Part shown: piece by piece, positions 12,307-21,680 of the stretch
Layout: every line of letters begins with the position of its first letter
How positions within the stretch are numbered: the first letter of the stretch is position 1
Origin: a virus
DNA: 64,000 nt
Direction: 5' to 3' (one strand)
Virus record (IMG/VR): IMGVR_UViG_3300035698_010466
Coordinates: 26,936-90,935 of that record
Position numbers and translations under genes: made by a program
Notes under the pieces: model-generated
Seen by the model: only the letters and a program-made list of their open reading frames with translations
Database searches by the model: none
Told to the model about the DNA's origin: nothing

Positions 12307-13649
12307 TGAAAAGTAAAACAGTTACAGAATTCTTTGATAAAGAATATTTAGATTATGCTAAGTATGTAGTAACTTCTAGGGCTATACCACATTGTATAGA
12401 TGGATTCAAGCCAACACAACGAAAAATAATTTATGTTGCTAATAATATCTGGAAAACCGGAAATGAAAAGCAAATGAAATTATTTCAATTAGGAGGACGT
12501 GTTGCTGCGGATTCATACTACCACCACGGCGATTCTTCAATGAGTTCTGCTATTGTTGGAATGGCTCAAAAGTTTAAAAATTCAATACCATTGCTCGAAG
12601 GTATTGGACAGTTTGGTTCTTTACGTTCTCCTGCTGCAGGTGCTCCAAGATACATTAGTGGAAAGCTCCATAAAAATTTCAGGTTAATTTATAAAGACTT
12701 TGAATTATTAGAAAATAAAATAGAAGAAGGTAATAAAATTGAACCTAATTTCTTTTTACCAATTATTCCAACTGTCATATTAAATGGATCTTCCGGTATT
12801 GCGATTGGATTTGCTACAAACATTCTTAATCGTAAACCTATTGATGTTGTTAATGCATGTTTGGATGAACTTAAAAATAAGAAACTTAAAACTCTTCCAC
12901 CTTGGTTATCAGAATTTCATGGTACATACGAAAGAAATCCTGAAAATCCAAATACATGGAATATTCTAGGTAGCTATAAAGTAATCAATACAACAACAGT
13001 AAATGTTACAGAAATTCCACCATCATTTACATATGAAAAGTATGAAGAGCATTTAAATAATTTAGTTAATAAAAGAATTATTACAGGTTATGAAGATAAT
13101 TCATCTGAAAAATTGGAATATGTAATTAAGTTTCAAAGATCTATTTTAGCAACTTATGTTAAGAAAGATACATTACATCGATTGTTAAAAATTAATTCAC
13201 AAGAAACTGAAAATTTAACTACGATTGATGAAAATGGAAATCTAAAAATATTTGAAAGAGTTGAAGATATTGTTAAACATTTTGTTACAATTCGTTTAGC
13301 ATATTATTTTAAAAGAAAGGAGTATCTTTTAGCCAAACTTAAACAAGAACTGTTAATACTTTCAAATAAAGCAAGATTTATAAAAGATATCATTGATAAA
13401 AAATTATTGGTTAATAATATACCAAAGCAAAAAATCATTGATTATTTAGAAAAGAAAAAGTATGATCTTGTAGAACAATCATATAACTATCTTTTGAACA
13501 TGCCAATATATTCATTAACAAAAGAACGATTTAATGAACTCTTAAAACAAATAGAAGTAAAAAAATCTGAGATCGTAATAATTAAGAATACTGACGCTAA
13601 AGATATGTATATAAAAGATTTAGATCAGCTTAAACAAGTGATCAAATAA
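12306..13649 (+). CDS. type II DNA topoisomerase, breakage-reunion subunit (T4 gp52-like)
   Basis: 447 aa, GyrA/ParC-type without the C-terminal wrapping domain, the size of T4 gp52. The active-site Tyr is in APRYISGKL at about residue 115, within a 5Y-CAP-like fold (QRKIIY, YYHHGDSSM, GSSGIAIGFATNI). The C-terminal coiled coil (about 335-440) dimerises the subunit. Partner of the upstream ATPase subunit. Confidence 0.95.
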   Translation: MKSKTVTEFFDKEYLDYAKYVVTSRAIPHCIDGFKPTQRKIIYVANNIWKTGNEKQMKLFQLGGRVAADSYYHHGDSSMSSAIVGMAQKFKNSIPLLEGIGQFGSLRSPAAGAPRYISGKLHKNFRLIYKDFELLENKIEEGNKIEPNFFLPIIPTVILNGSSGIAIGFATNILNRKPIDVVNACLDELKNKKLKTLPPWLSEFHGTYERNPENPNTWNILGSYKVINTTTVNVTEIPPSFTYEKYEEHLNNLVNKRIITGYEDNSSEKLEYVIKFQRSILATYVKKDTLHRLLKINSQETENLTTIDENGNLKIFERVEDIVKHFVTIRLAYYFKRKEYLLAKLKQELLILSNKARFIKDIIDKKLLVNNIPKQKIIDYLEKKKYDLVEQSYNYLLNMPIYSLTKERFNELLKQIEVKKSEIVIIKNTDAKDMYIKDLDQLKQVIK

Positions 13650-13651
13650 TG

Positions 13652-13665
13652 TATATAAAAATAAA
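13652..13665 (+). promoter_or_regulatory. late-promoter-like box
   Basis: TATATAAAAATAAA 13 bases before the KTSC gene. The same AT box occurs before genes at 28553 and 41921 and, as CATATAAAAATAAA, near 57791. Confidence 0.4.
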
Positions 13666-13677
13666 ATAAAGAATAAT

Positions 13678-13905
13678 ATGTTAATAGAACAAACATCTAA
13701 AACTGATTCTTCAATGATAAAGAATGTAGTTTATAATTTTTCTACAAGCGGATTAAAAGTAGAATTCATGAATGGATCTGTTTATGAATATGCTGAAGTA
13801 GATCCTGTTGTATATTCTGCATTATGTGAAGCAGAATCTCAAGGTAAGTATTTTAATGAAAACATTAAGAATAGTTACAATCATTCAAAATTATTATTAG
13901 GATAG
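13678..13905 (+). CDS. KTSC domain protein
   Basis: 75 aa. It fits the KTSC family (lysyl-tRNA synthetase C-terminal-associated small domain): KNVVYNFSTSGLKVEF, YEYAEVDPVVYSAL and SQGKYFNENIKNSY. Function in phages is unknown; these domains are thought to bind nucleic acid. Its stop overlaps the GTG start of the downstream kinase, which places it in the nucleotide operon. Confidence 0.8.
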   Translation: MLIEQTSKTDSSMIKNVVYNFSTSGLKVEFMNGSVYEYAEVDPVVYSALCEAESQGKYFNENIKNSYNHSKLLLG

Positions 13906-14384
13906 TGAATAAGATCATATTGGTAGGGAAGGCTGCTTCTGGTAAAGATCATATGAGAGAGATATTGGAAGGCCGTGGATTTATCTATGGCATTTCATAT
14001 ACTACACGACCTCCTAGAGAGGGTGAAATTGATGGTAAAGATTATTATTTCGTTACTGATTCAGATTTTAAAGATAAAATTGAAACTAATTTCTGGTATG
14101 AATATGTAGAATTTAACGGGTGGTATTATGGTACAAGCGTTGAGCAATTTAAACGTACTTGTAATTTATTCATAATGACACCAAAGGGAGTCAATTTTAT
14201 TGATCCTATTGATAGAAAAGAATGTACAATAATTTATTTGAATATTCCAATTGAAGCAAGAAGAGAGCGATTATTAAATCGATTTATGCCGGGTGATAGT
14301 CTTGAACGTAGATTATATGCTGATGAAAGTGATTTTGAATTATTTGATGATTATGATATTCTTATAAATAATGAAAAATTTTAA
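13905..14384 (+). CDS. guanylate kinase-like dNMP kinase
   Basis: 159 aa with GTG start overlapping the previous stop. The P-loop is GKAASGKDHM; the NMP-binding region has YTTRPPREGEIDGKDYYFV, the guanylate kinase signature, then VEFNGWYYGTS. Shorter than cellular Gmk (about 200 aa), so the lid is reduced. In T4 a single dNMP kinase (gp1) serves dGMP, dTMP and hydroxymethyl-dCMP. Neighbours include a second kinase and a dCMP-type ThyA homolog, so modified nucleotides are plausible substrates. Confidence 0.85.
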   Translation: MNKIILVGKAASGKDHMREILEGRGFIYGISYTTRPPREGEIDGKDYYFVTDSDFKDKIETNFWYEYVEFNGWYYGTSVEQFKRTCNLFIMTPKGVNFIDPIDRKECTIIYLNIPIEARRERLLNRFMPGDSLERRLYADESDFELFDDYDILINNEKF

Positions 14385-14386
14385 AA

Positions 14387-15017
14387 ATGACAAAAATAAA
14401 TAATGGGTCCCTTCAGAGCAAGTTCATTGTCCTCGAGGGACCTGACTAAAGGCAACACTGGAAAGAATACTCAACAAGATTTGATAATTGAAAAGTTATC
14501 AAATACTGTGTTTCATAAGATACATTATTCATCATTACCATTTAAAGATGATAAGATTAAACATATTAAATATTCTAGTAAGATGTATGATGATATGTTT
14601 AAACTTATGACTTTGTGTAAAGATAAAGATATCAATATTATTTTTAATAGATCTCATTTGGGTGAAACTGTGTATTCACCTCTATATAGAAATTACTTAG
14701 GTGATTATGTATTTGATATTGAAAAGAAATATGTAAATGATTTAAGAGAAGAACTTTACTTGATTACTTTAGTAAACGATCCTGAAATTATTTTTAAACG
14801 CGATGATGGTAAATCATTTTATAAAGATATTGAAGGAGTAAAGGCTGATGTTGATGGATTTATACGAGCTCATAGGTTAAGTAATATTAAAAATAAACTT
14901 TTATTACAAATTGGGACAATGGATCCTGTTGAAGTTAATAATATAATTCTTGAGTTTTTAACTCATGAAAATACATTAGAAGAAACTAATATTGAACAAT
15001 TAAAAATTAATATGTAA
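14387..15017 (+). CDS. thymidylate kinase-like dNMP kinase, needs a +1 frameshift
   Basis: Starting at ATG 14387 the frame gives KFIVLEGPD and then TAA at 14447-14449. Shifting +1 at GAC-T-AAA continues as KGNTGKNTQQDL, restoring a dTMP-kinase P-loop (LEGPD...GK-T). The rest of the chain has NIIFNRSHLGETVYSPLYR, the usual Arg-rich DR-like region, and a C-terminal helix. If only the downstream frame is translated (from 14403), the P-loop lacks its first strand. Programmed frameshift, mutation or assembly error are all possible. Confidence 0.75.
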
Positions 15018-15020
15018 TAA

Positions 15021-15899
15021 ATGAGAAGATATATAGGCGAAACTTTTGCAGAGGCATATCAAATTGCATTACAGGATATATCAAATAATCCTGAATTTAT
15101 AACTGCACCAAGAGATATGCATATCAAAGAAGTTACAAATGCAGTATTAGTTATTCAAGATCCTTCATTTCCACTTTATGAAAATGAAAGACGAAGTAGT
15201 CAATTAAAATATATTGCTGGAGAATTAGTTTGGTATTTCACTGGGCGAAATGATGTTGAATTTATTTCAAAGTTTTCAAAGTTTTGGAAGCATTTAGCTA
15301 ATAGTGATGGGACAGTTAATTCTGCTTATGGAAATCTTATATTCAAAGATAGAAATCCGTTAGGTTATACACAATATCAATGGGCATTAAATTCTTTGTT
15401 AAATGATAAAGATTCACGACAAGCAATTATGCATTTTAATACTCCTGAACATCAATGGGAAGGTAATCGAGATTTTGTATGTACTCTTACTGGAGTATTT
15501 CAAATCAGAGATGATAAGTTACATTTTACTATTGACATGAGATCTAATGATATTATCTTAGGTACACCTACTGATGTCGCTTTCTTTTGTATGTTACAAA
15601 TGCAAATGTTAGAACATTTAAGAAAGCATTATCCTGATTTAGAATTAGGTACTTATACTCATATAGTACATTCACTTCATATTTATGAAAGACATTTTGA
15701 TTTAGTAGATGAAATGTTAGAATATAAATTTGAGCCAATGTCTTTCCCTAGTATTAGAGAATTTTTTATAACGCCACAAGGGCATGCTACTTCGATTTTA
15801 AAGGAATTAGAACAAGGAATAGAAACAGAAGGTAAGTCAGATCTTCGTGGATCAAAGGATGATCCTTTATTTAATTGGATTATAAATCAAATATTATAA
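15021..15899 (+). CDS. ThyA-family dCMP hydroxymethylase-like enzyme
   Basis: 292 aa ThyA-family protein. The catalytic Cys is in DFVCTLTGVFQI (about 153-164), followed by MRSNDIILG with the dUMP-phosphate Arg. Where thymidylate synthases have Asn177 (PFNIA) this protein has Asp (GTPTDVAFF). Asp here marks dCMP-using members such as T4 gp42 and is known to switch specificity from dUMP to dCMP. It is therefore predicted to make 5-hydroxymethyl-dCMP (or methyl-dCMP). Flanking NMP kinases could phosphorylate the product. A canonical ThyA with Asn is at 44409. Confidence 0.82.
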   Translation: MRRYIGETFAEAYQIALQDISNNPEFITAPRDMHIKEVTNAVLVIQDPSFPLYENERRSSQLKYIAGELVWYFTGRNDVEFISKFSKFWKHLANSDGTVNSAYGNLIFKDRNPLGYTQYQWALNSLLNDKDSRQAIMHFNTPEHQWEGNRDFVCTLTGVFQIRDDKLHFTIDMRSNDIILGTPTDVAFFCMLQMQMLEHLRKHYPDLELGTYTHIVHSLHIYERHFDLVDEMLEYKFEPMSFPSIREFFITPQGHATSILKELEQGIETEGKSDLRGSKDDPLFNWIINQIL

Positions 15900-15901
15900 T
15901 T

Positions 15902-16837
15902 ATGAGAATAGCATTTCATAGTGGACATTTAGGAGTAAGAGGAACTGATATTGCAATATATGATTATGCGTTATATAATATGAGTTTGTTAGAAAATGAT
16001 TCTATTATAATTACCGATAAAAATGCAGATTTAACTACACTGGAAAAATTCAAGTCAAAGTTTAAAGTATTTTTTTATAATGATTTTAGTGAAATTGATA
16101 ACATAATTAAAAAAGAAAATGTTGATGCATTTTATTCTATTAAAGCTGGTTATAATGACGGAAAATTAGCTAAAAATGTTAAAAATTTAGTACATTCCGT
16201 TTTTATGCATAATGAACCACATGGCGATGTTTATGCATATGTATCTGAATGGTTGTCAGATAAAATGTCAAATAAGAATCTTCCTTATGTTCCGCATATG
16301 ATAAATTTACCTGATCATAATCATGATTATAAAGAAATGTTAAATTTAAAAGGTAAAACAGTTATAGGATGGTACGGTGGAGATAATTTTGAAATTTCTT
16401 TTGCTAGAAATGCAGTTATTGATATTGCTAAAAAACGCAAGGATATCGTATTTATGTTTATGAACTCAACTCCATTTGCTGATGAGTCTAATATTTTGTT
16501 TTTTGATAATATTTTCGACATGTACACTAAAGTTAGATTTATAAATACATGTGACGCGATGATTCATGCAAGACTTAGAGGAGAAACCTTCGGCTTAGCA
16601 ATTGGAGAATTTTCTAGTAAAAATAAACCTATAATTACTTATAGAAATTCAATAGAGTGTAATCATAATTTAATTTTAGGAAATAAAGGAATGTACTATT
16701 CAGATTATAATGAATTATATAATATTTTGAATAATCTTGATATTAATACGTCAAATGATTATAATTGTTATAAAGATTATAATCCTGTTAAAGTAATGGA
16801 AAAATTTAAAAAAATATTTTTAGATGAAAGCGTTTGA
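15902..16837 (+). CDS. glycosyltransferase (GT-B-like)
   Basis: 311 aa from MRIAFHSGHLGVRGTD, the better start; an in-frame ATG 27 bases upstream overlaps the ThyA-like gene. N-terminal Rossmann half with a Gly-rich motif, HNEPHGDVYAYVSEW in the middle, then KTVIGWYGGDNFE opening the second domain. Near the C-terminus, MIHARLRGETFGLAIGEF matches the donor-binding E-x7-E region of GT4-like enzymes. Start of a four-gene overlapping glycan cassette (15902-19025). Confidence 0.8.
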   Translation: MRIAFHSGHLGVRGTDIAIYDYALYNMSLLENDSIIITDKNADLTTLEKFKSKFKVFFYNDFSEIDNIIKKENVDAFYSIKAGYNDGKLAKNVKNLVHSVFMHNEPHGDVYAYVSEWLSDKMSNKNLPYVPHMINLPDHNHDYKEMLNLKGKTVIGWYGGDNFEISFARNAVIDIAKKRKDIVFMFMNSTPFADESNILFFDNIFDMYTKVRFINTCDAMIHARLRGETFGLAIGEFSSKNKPIITYRNSIECNHNLILGNKGMYYSDYNELYNILNNLDINTSNDYNCYKDYNPVKVMEKFKKIFLDESV

Positions 16838-17465
16838 TAGTTGGTACAATATTATGGTTGAAAATATATTACCGGTTAAGATTATATTTGATAATTATTA
16901 TACTAGCGGTATTATTTTAGATATTGGTGGAAATGTAGGAGCTTTTACTGATTATGTTATAACTAAGTATCCTTTATGTGAAGTTCATATATTTGAACCG
17001 GTTTTAAAATTTAAAAACTATTTAGCTAATAAATATGAAAATACTAATGTGGAATTTGTGCCATGCGGGTTATGCGAAATTAAAAAATCAGTTCGAATAA
17101 GTACAGATTCTACTAACTTAGGATTGAATGAAATAACCCATGAAGATGCAAGTCATTTAGAATTAATTCAATTAATTACATTAGATGATTATATTATTTC
17201 GAATAAGATAAATGAAATTGGGTTAATCAAAATTGACGTAGAATTTTACGAACCTTTTGTATTAAAGGGAATGCGAAAATATATTGAAACTAGTAAAAAA
17301 TTACCTTTTATAATTATAGAACATAATTATGAACTTTCTCCATATAAAGATACTCAAGATGAAGTATTTTCATGGTTATTTAATTATTATGAAGAATTTG
17401 ACTATAGTTCATATAATTATACAAAAGATATAATATTAATTCCAAAAATAAATTATAATGAATAA
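16824..17465 (+). CDS. FkbM-family methyltransferase
   Basis: 213 aa. SAM-binding motif I is ILDIGGNVGAFTDYV (about 32-46), followed by VHIFEPV (motif II, acidic end of strand 2) and the FkbM-typical LDDYI ... GLIKIDVEFYEPFVLKGM. Such enzymes O-methylate sugars in polysaccharides. Overlaps both neighbours by 8-14 bases, so expression is coupled to the glycosyltransferases. Confidence 0.88.
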   Translation: MKAFDSWYNIMVENILPVKIIFDNYYTSGIILDIGGNVGAFTDYVITKYPLCEVHIFEPVLKFKNYLANKYENTNVEFVPCGLCEIKKSVRISTDSTNLGLNEITHEDASHLELIQLITLDDYIISNKINEIGLIKIDVEFYEPFVLKGMRKYIETSKKLPFIIIEHNYELSPYKDTQDEVFSWLFNYYEEFDYSSYNYTKDIILIPKINYNE

Positions 17466-18204
17466 ATTACCAATTTCAATAGGTATTCTTGCATGGCATT
17501 CTAATGAAACTTTAATTAATACACTTGAAACATATAAGAAGAATAATTTAAGAAGTATAGTAAATGACATCACTATATTTTTTCAAGAATTTACGGACGA
17601 AGATAAAAAAATTGCAGATCATTTTAATATTTCTTATATTAAAAGTGATAAAAATATTGGCATTGGTAAAGGTTTTATTAAATTAGCAAAAAATGCAAAA
17701 ACTGATCATATTTTATTATTAGAACATGATTGGGCATTAATTGAAAATAAAGATATATCATATTCAAGATTATTAGAAGGTTTAAATTTAATTAATAATG
17801 GGTATCATTGTGTTAAATATAGACATCGAAAAAATTATGGGGATCCTTTATTTTCACGAAATGCATATGAAGGAAATGAACTGAATCATTATGATCCGGT
17901 GATAGGTTTAGTATCTCCTCATTTATTAGATACTATACATTGGATTGATAATCCAGATATTATATTTTCTGATAAAATTAAAAAGAAAGACAATTTTTAT
18001 AACACTATAAGTAGATGGGCAAATTGGACAAACAATCCTTGTTTATATAATGCTAATTTTTATATAAACATAGTTCAACAGTTTGTTGGAGAAAACATTG
18101 AACTAGAAAATAATATTAGTGCTTGGTGGGCAAAAGAAAATTTTAAAGTAGCACAAGGTGAAGGATTATTTAAACATAATGATTTAAAAAAATATAACTT
18201 ATGA
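17458..18204 (+). CDS. GT-A-type glycosyltransferase
   Basis: 248 aa. ISIGILAWHSNETL at the start, SDKNIGIGKGF and then LLLEHDWAL (about 85), where a DxD-like EHDW would hold the metal and sugar nucleotide. WANWTNNPCLYN lies in the acceptor half. The family resembles GT2-type enzymes of phage glycan clusters; the sugar is not predictable. Ends TGATAA overlapping the next ATG. Confidence 0.72.
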   Translation: MNKLPISIGILAWHSNETLINTLETYKKNNLRSIVNDITIFFQEFTDEDKKIADHFNISYIKSDKNIGIGKGFIKLAKNAKTDHILLLEHDWALIENKDISYSRLLEGLNLINNGYHCVKYRHRKNYGDPLFSRNAYEGNELNHYDPVIGLVSPHLLDTIHWIDNPDIIFSDKIKKKDNFYNTISRWANWTNNPCLYNANFYINIVQQFVGENIELENNISAWWAKENFKVAQGEGLFKHNDLKKYNL

Positions 18205-19025
18205 TAATAGATACATTTCCATATTTTAATGAAAAAGAATTATTAGAACTTAGAATAAATTTGTTAAAAGATTATGTTGATAGGTTTATAATAATTGATG
18301 CAAACAGAACTCATACCGGGCATCATAAAGAATTTACGTGTAAAAATATACTTAGAGAGTTAAAGCTAACTTCAGATAAAATTATAGTTATAAATTTAGA
18401 TCTTTCTATTTATGATAATGAAAAAGATGATTGGGTTAGGGAACGCGCACAAAGAAATGAAGTGTCTAAATATGTTAATGATAATGATATATGTATTGTA
18501 ACCGATTGTGATGAAATCATAAATCCTATTTTTATTGGTCAACATACAAATTTTTTACAATCTAATTTCGGTACAGTTTTAATGATACCTTTATATTATT
18601 TACAACATAGAGGTGATCTTCAAGTGGCTGATGAAAATGGCAATTTACGCGAATGGATGGCATCTTATATGTGTAATGGAAAAATTTTTAAAAATAATAC
18701 ACCTTCTATCATAAGAGAAGCCATTTCAGTTGGTAATGAGATATCTTCTACGTATCATTTTACATGGTTAATAAATGATATAAAAAATGGATGGCATTTT
18801 ACTTGGATGGGAAATAACGAAACTCGAAAAATAAAAAGCAATTCAACTGCTGAATGTGAGTTAATTCATACTAAATTTAATTTACAAGATGACTCATATA
18901 AACCCGAAGTTGGTAATTTTGATTATTTAGGAAGGGAGGACCATATTCTTGTTAAATTTGATACTAAGTTGTTGCCTAAAATAATCAATAATTTGCCAAA
19001 TGTGAAACACTATTTATTTCAATAG
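18201..19025 (+). CDS. glycosyltransferase family 17-like protein
   Basis: 274 aa. MIIDTFPYFNEKELLELRINLLKDYVD, ANRTHTG and VRERAQRNEV followed by IVTDCDEI match the GT17 (beta-1,4-GlcNAc transferase-like) pattern; the DCDEI acidic cluster is the likely metal site. Found in many large phages and giant viruses, where it modifies virion glycans or host polysaccharide. Last gene of the first cassette. Confidence 0.85.
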   Translation: MIIDTFPYFNEKELLELRINLLKDYVDRFIIIDANRTHTGHHKEFTCKNILRELKLTSDKIIVINLDLSIYDNEKDDWVRERAQRNEVSKYVNDNDICIVTDCDEIINPIFIGQHTNFLQSNFGTVLMIPLYYLQHRGDLQVADENGNLREWMASYMCNGKIFKNNTPSIIREAISVGNEISSTYHFTWLINDIKNGWHFTWMGNNETRKIKSNSTAECELIHTKFNLQDDSYKPEVGNFDYLGREDHILVKFDTKLLPKIINNLPNVKHYLFQ

Positions 19026-19049
19026 AATATATAATCAAAATACTATTTA

Positions 19050-19991
19050 ATGCAATATCAATATATTAAATTATTTGAAGAATTTATTAGTTCTGATTTA
19101 AAGAAGATTTATCTTGCCATTAAACGAAGTAGTGGTCATAGATGGTGGACTTATAAAGGTTTTGCTGGAAATAAATTTTTTATTCAGATAGATGAAAATA
19201 ATATTAACACACTTGATATCAATTCTGATTATCCTATTTTAAATTACAATAGCGATACAATTAAAGAGCTTTTAAAAAATGGAAGTATTAAAGAAGAGAA
19301 CATATATAATAATCCTACTGACATTAATTTATCTGGATCTAAGGAAGAATTTCATAAATTGGTTGGAGATCATAAAAATGTACCCAAGACAGTTTATTCA
19401 AAAGATGAGGCGATAAAAGTACTAAGTTTTCCAATTATAGCAAAACCTGCTCATGGCCATAGTGGGATAGGAATTACCATCATTAATAATATAAATGAAA
19501 TGAATAATATTGATGAAAAGAATTTTGATACTTATTCTGAATTTATTGATAAGGCTGAAGAGATGAGATTTTTTACATTTAAAGGTAAACCTATTTTTTG
19601 GTTAGAACGTTTACCTATGAATGATAAAGCAAAAAATGGTAAGGGAGATACAAAAGAAGAAATGGAATTCAAATATATTAAGAGGAATATTTCTGAATTG
19701 CCAAAAGATTATAAAAATGTACTTACCGAGTTTTCAAATATTTTTAAAAAATTACCTTATATTTGTTTTGATGCAATGAAATCAAAAGATGGTAAAGTTT
19801 ATGTGGTTGAATCTAATGCTCAACCAGGTGTACCTTTTGACAGTACTGTCGAAATTTATAAAAGTATTTTTGAAGATTTTTATAAAAATCCAGTAAATAA
19901 AGAATCTAATAATCAACTAAATGATTATGCCAAAGAAATGGTAAAAATGACACTTAAAAAAGATAATAAAAGATTTTCTGATAAATCTTAA
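19050..19991 (+). CDS. ATP-grasp protein with capsid-targeting-like leader
   Basis: 313 aa. After the leader YIKLFEEFIS (residues 4-13, like the T4 MKTYQEFIAE signal) comes an ATP-grasp fold: FPIIAKPAHGHSGIGI (about 128-143) is the ATP-binding Lys/Gly loop and VVESNAQPGVPF (about 252-263) carries the metal-binding Glu and Asn. Middle residues FWLERLPM and GDTKEEMEFK are less typical. Substrate unknown; ATP-grasp enzymes join a carboxylate to an amine, for example in peptide tagging. The leader suggests packaging in the capsid. Confidence 0.78.
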   Translation: MQYQYIKLFEEFISSDLKKIYLAIKRSSGHRWWTYKGFAGNKFFIQIDENNINTLDINSDYPILNYNSDTIKELLKNGSIKEENIYNNPTDINLSGSKEEFHKLVGDHKNVPKTVYSKDEAIKVLSFPIIAKPAHGHSGIGITIINNINEMNNIDEKNFDTYSEFIDKAEEMRFFTFKGKPIFWLERLPMNDKAKNGKGDTKEEMEFKYIKRNISELPKDYKNVLTEFSNIFKKLPYICFDAMKSKDGKVYVVESNAQPGVPFDSTVEIYKSIFEDFYKNPVNKESNNQLNDYAKEMVKMTLKKDNKRFSDKS

Positions 19992-20064
19992 TTTTTTAAG
20001 AGTTGAACTTTCAATGTTTAAATAAACTTGTTATAATTAATTAAATAAAACTATATGCTTATTT

Positions 20065-20604
20065 ATGTTAGACGATAATATACCCAAAGATTTCTTTTTA
20101 ACATCAGACACATGGTTTGGTAGACAACAGATTTTAGAAATAGGAAACAGACGTTCATTTTCATCAATTGATGACATGAATAAAACCTTCATAAAAAATT
20201 GGAATAAGGTAGTTAAGAAAGATGACGTTATATTTCATTTAGGTAATTTCGCATGGGATCCTAAAACAGCAAATGACATGTTAGTAAAACTTAATGGTAT
20301 TATTTATTTTGTATTAGGTAATGTTGATGAAGCATTACTTGAAGTTTATGAAAAATACAAAGGCGTTTATGTTCTATCTGATCAAATAGTTGAACTAAAA
20401 GAACATGACGCTATAATATCACATTACCCATTAGAAGAGTGGAATGGTAAAGAAACCGGTACTATTCATTTTCATGGTCATACTATTTATAGACTTAAAA
20501 CTGATTTTAATTTAATGAACAGGGTTAATGTATGTACAGATTTTTGGAACTATACACCTATAAGATATTCAACAATTAAAGAATTTATAAATGAGAAAAA
20601 GTAA
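20065..20604 (+). CDS. metallophosphoesterase-like protein with altered metal ligands
   Basis: 179 aa of calcineurin-like phosphoesterase type. Family motifs are recognisable but changed: DxH is SDTWFG (His to Trp), GD is FHLGNFAW (Asp to Asn) and GNHD is LGNVDE (His to Val). The downstream SHYPL and HFHGHT are kept. The family usually needs these ligands, so activity may be lost and the protein may bind rather than cleave. A normal family member is encoded at 52518. Confidence 0.8.
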   Translation: MLDDNIPKDFFLTSDTWFGRQQILEIGNRRSFSSIDDMNKTFIKNWNKVVKKDDVIFHLGNFAWDPKTANDMLVKLNGIIYFVLGNVDEALLEVYEKYKGVYVLSDQIVELKEHDAIISHYPLEEWNGKETGTIHFHGHTIYRLKTDFNLMNRVNVCTDFWNYTPIRYSTIKEFINEKK

Positions 20605-21220
20605 AACTTACAAAGAATTAGCAATTGAGTTTCAAAAAACTCGCTCAGTAAAGGCTTATAACGAACTTTATCGTAAAATAAAACCAGGGTTATCAAGATA
20701 TGTATATAACATTGTCAAAGATCAATCCATTGCAGATGACATAGTTTCTTCAACATTAACTACAATTTATTTAAAAATTGATCAGTATAATGAAGAATAC
20801 CAAATTACTACATGGGCTTATAAAATTGCATATAATGAATGCATAGGATGGATTAGGCACCGTAACAAAAAAGTAAGTTTAAATGTATTTACTGATGCAG
20901 GTGTTGACCCATCAGTAAAAGTTTCAATAGGAGCTCTTGATGAAAATTTTATTAAAACTGATGAAGATTTTATTGAAGAGGATAATATCATTGATGAACA
21001 AACACGACTAACAAAGGAAGCTATTTATGCATTACCTCCGATGTATAAGAAATATGTAGTTGAAAGATTTATACACAATAAATCATATCTTGATATTTTA
21101 GATGTAATGAAAACACATGAAAGAAATATAAATTTACAAACTGTAAAGAATAGAATATTTCGTGGCAGAAACATTATTAAAAACCAATTAGAAAAAATGA
21201 GAGTTTTTAATGAAGTTTAA
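20591..21220 (+). CDS. sigma-70 family RNA polymerase sigma factor
   Basis: 209 aa, ECF size. Region 2 spans about 20-95 (DIVSSTLTTIYLKID, then TTWAYKIAYNECIGW, the core-binding and -10 recognition helices). Region 4 spans about 145-205 (ALPPMYKKYVVERFIHNKSYLDI, then LQTVKNRIFRGR, a helix-turn-helix). Such phage sigmas direct host polymerase to middle or late promoters; the TATAAATA and TATATAAAATAAA boxes here are candidate targets. Start overlaps the previous stop. Confidence 0.9.
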   Translation: MRKSKTYKELAIEFQKTRSVKAYNELYRKIKPGLSRYVYNIVKDQSIADDIVSSTLTTIYLKIDQYNEEYQITTWAYKIAYNECIGWIRHRNKKVSLNVFTDAGVDPSVKVSIGALDENFIKTDEDFIEEDNIIDEQTRLTKEAIYALPPMYKKYVVERFIHNKSYLDILDVMKTHERNINLQTVKNRIFRGRNIIKNQLEKMRVFNEV

Positions 21221-21235
21221 AAATAATATAATGTT

Positions 21236-21679
21236 ATGTATATAAATGACTTAATACATGAAGCAAAAATATGGTATAAAGTAAGAAAGATTGCCAAAGA
21301 AAATTTAGAAATTTTAGATGAAAATGGATTTAGGGTTGATTGGGTAGGCCGTATTTATACAATTATTAATTTACCTGAAGAAGTTATTACTCAGCCTGTT
21401 TCAGAAAATGCATACGTTCTTATGACTATGCAAAAATTCAATCAACTATTTTTAGATTTAGGAATAGGCAGTGATGTTTTTCCAACATTAAAAAAACTAC
21501 CAAATCGATTTGCTTATCTTTTATATTTGTCACCGGATAGAGAATTTTTTAAATTTTGGAAAATGACTAAATTTTTATTCAGCATAGTCGGATTAGCAAT
21601 ATTACTTCGAATAATCGGTGGTTTGTTTGTTAAGTATTGGGATTATCTTTCTGGATTAATAAGTAGCATAAATTTATAA
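21236..21679 (+). CDS. membrane-anchored protein of unknown function
   Basis: 147 aa, Met from the ATG directly after ATGTT. A soluble N-terminal part with alternating strands (VDWVGRIYTIINLPEE) and a C-terminal transmembrane helix (about 113-132, FLFSIVGLAILLRIIGGLFV). No family recognised. It lies between the sigma factor and the nuclease with tight spacing, so co-transcribed. Confidence 0.7.
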   Translation: MYINDLIHEAKIWYKVRKIAKENLEILDENGFRVDWVGRIYTIINLPEEVITQPVSENAYVLMTMQKFNQLFLDLGIGSDVFPTLKKLPNRFAYLLYLSPDREFFKFWKMTKFLFSIVGLAILLRIIGGLFVKYWDYLSGLISSINL

Positions 21680-21680
21680 T

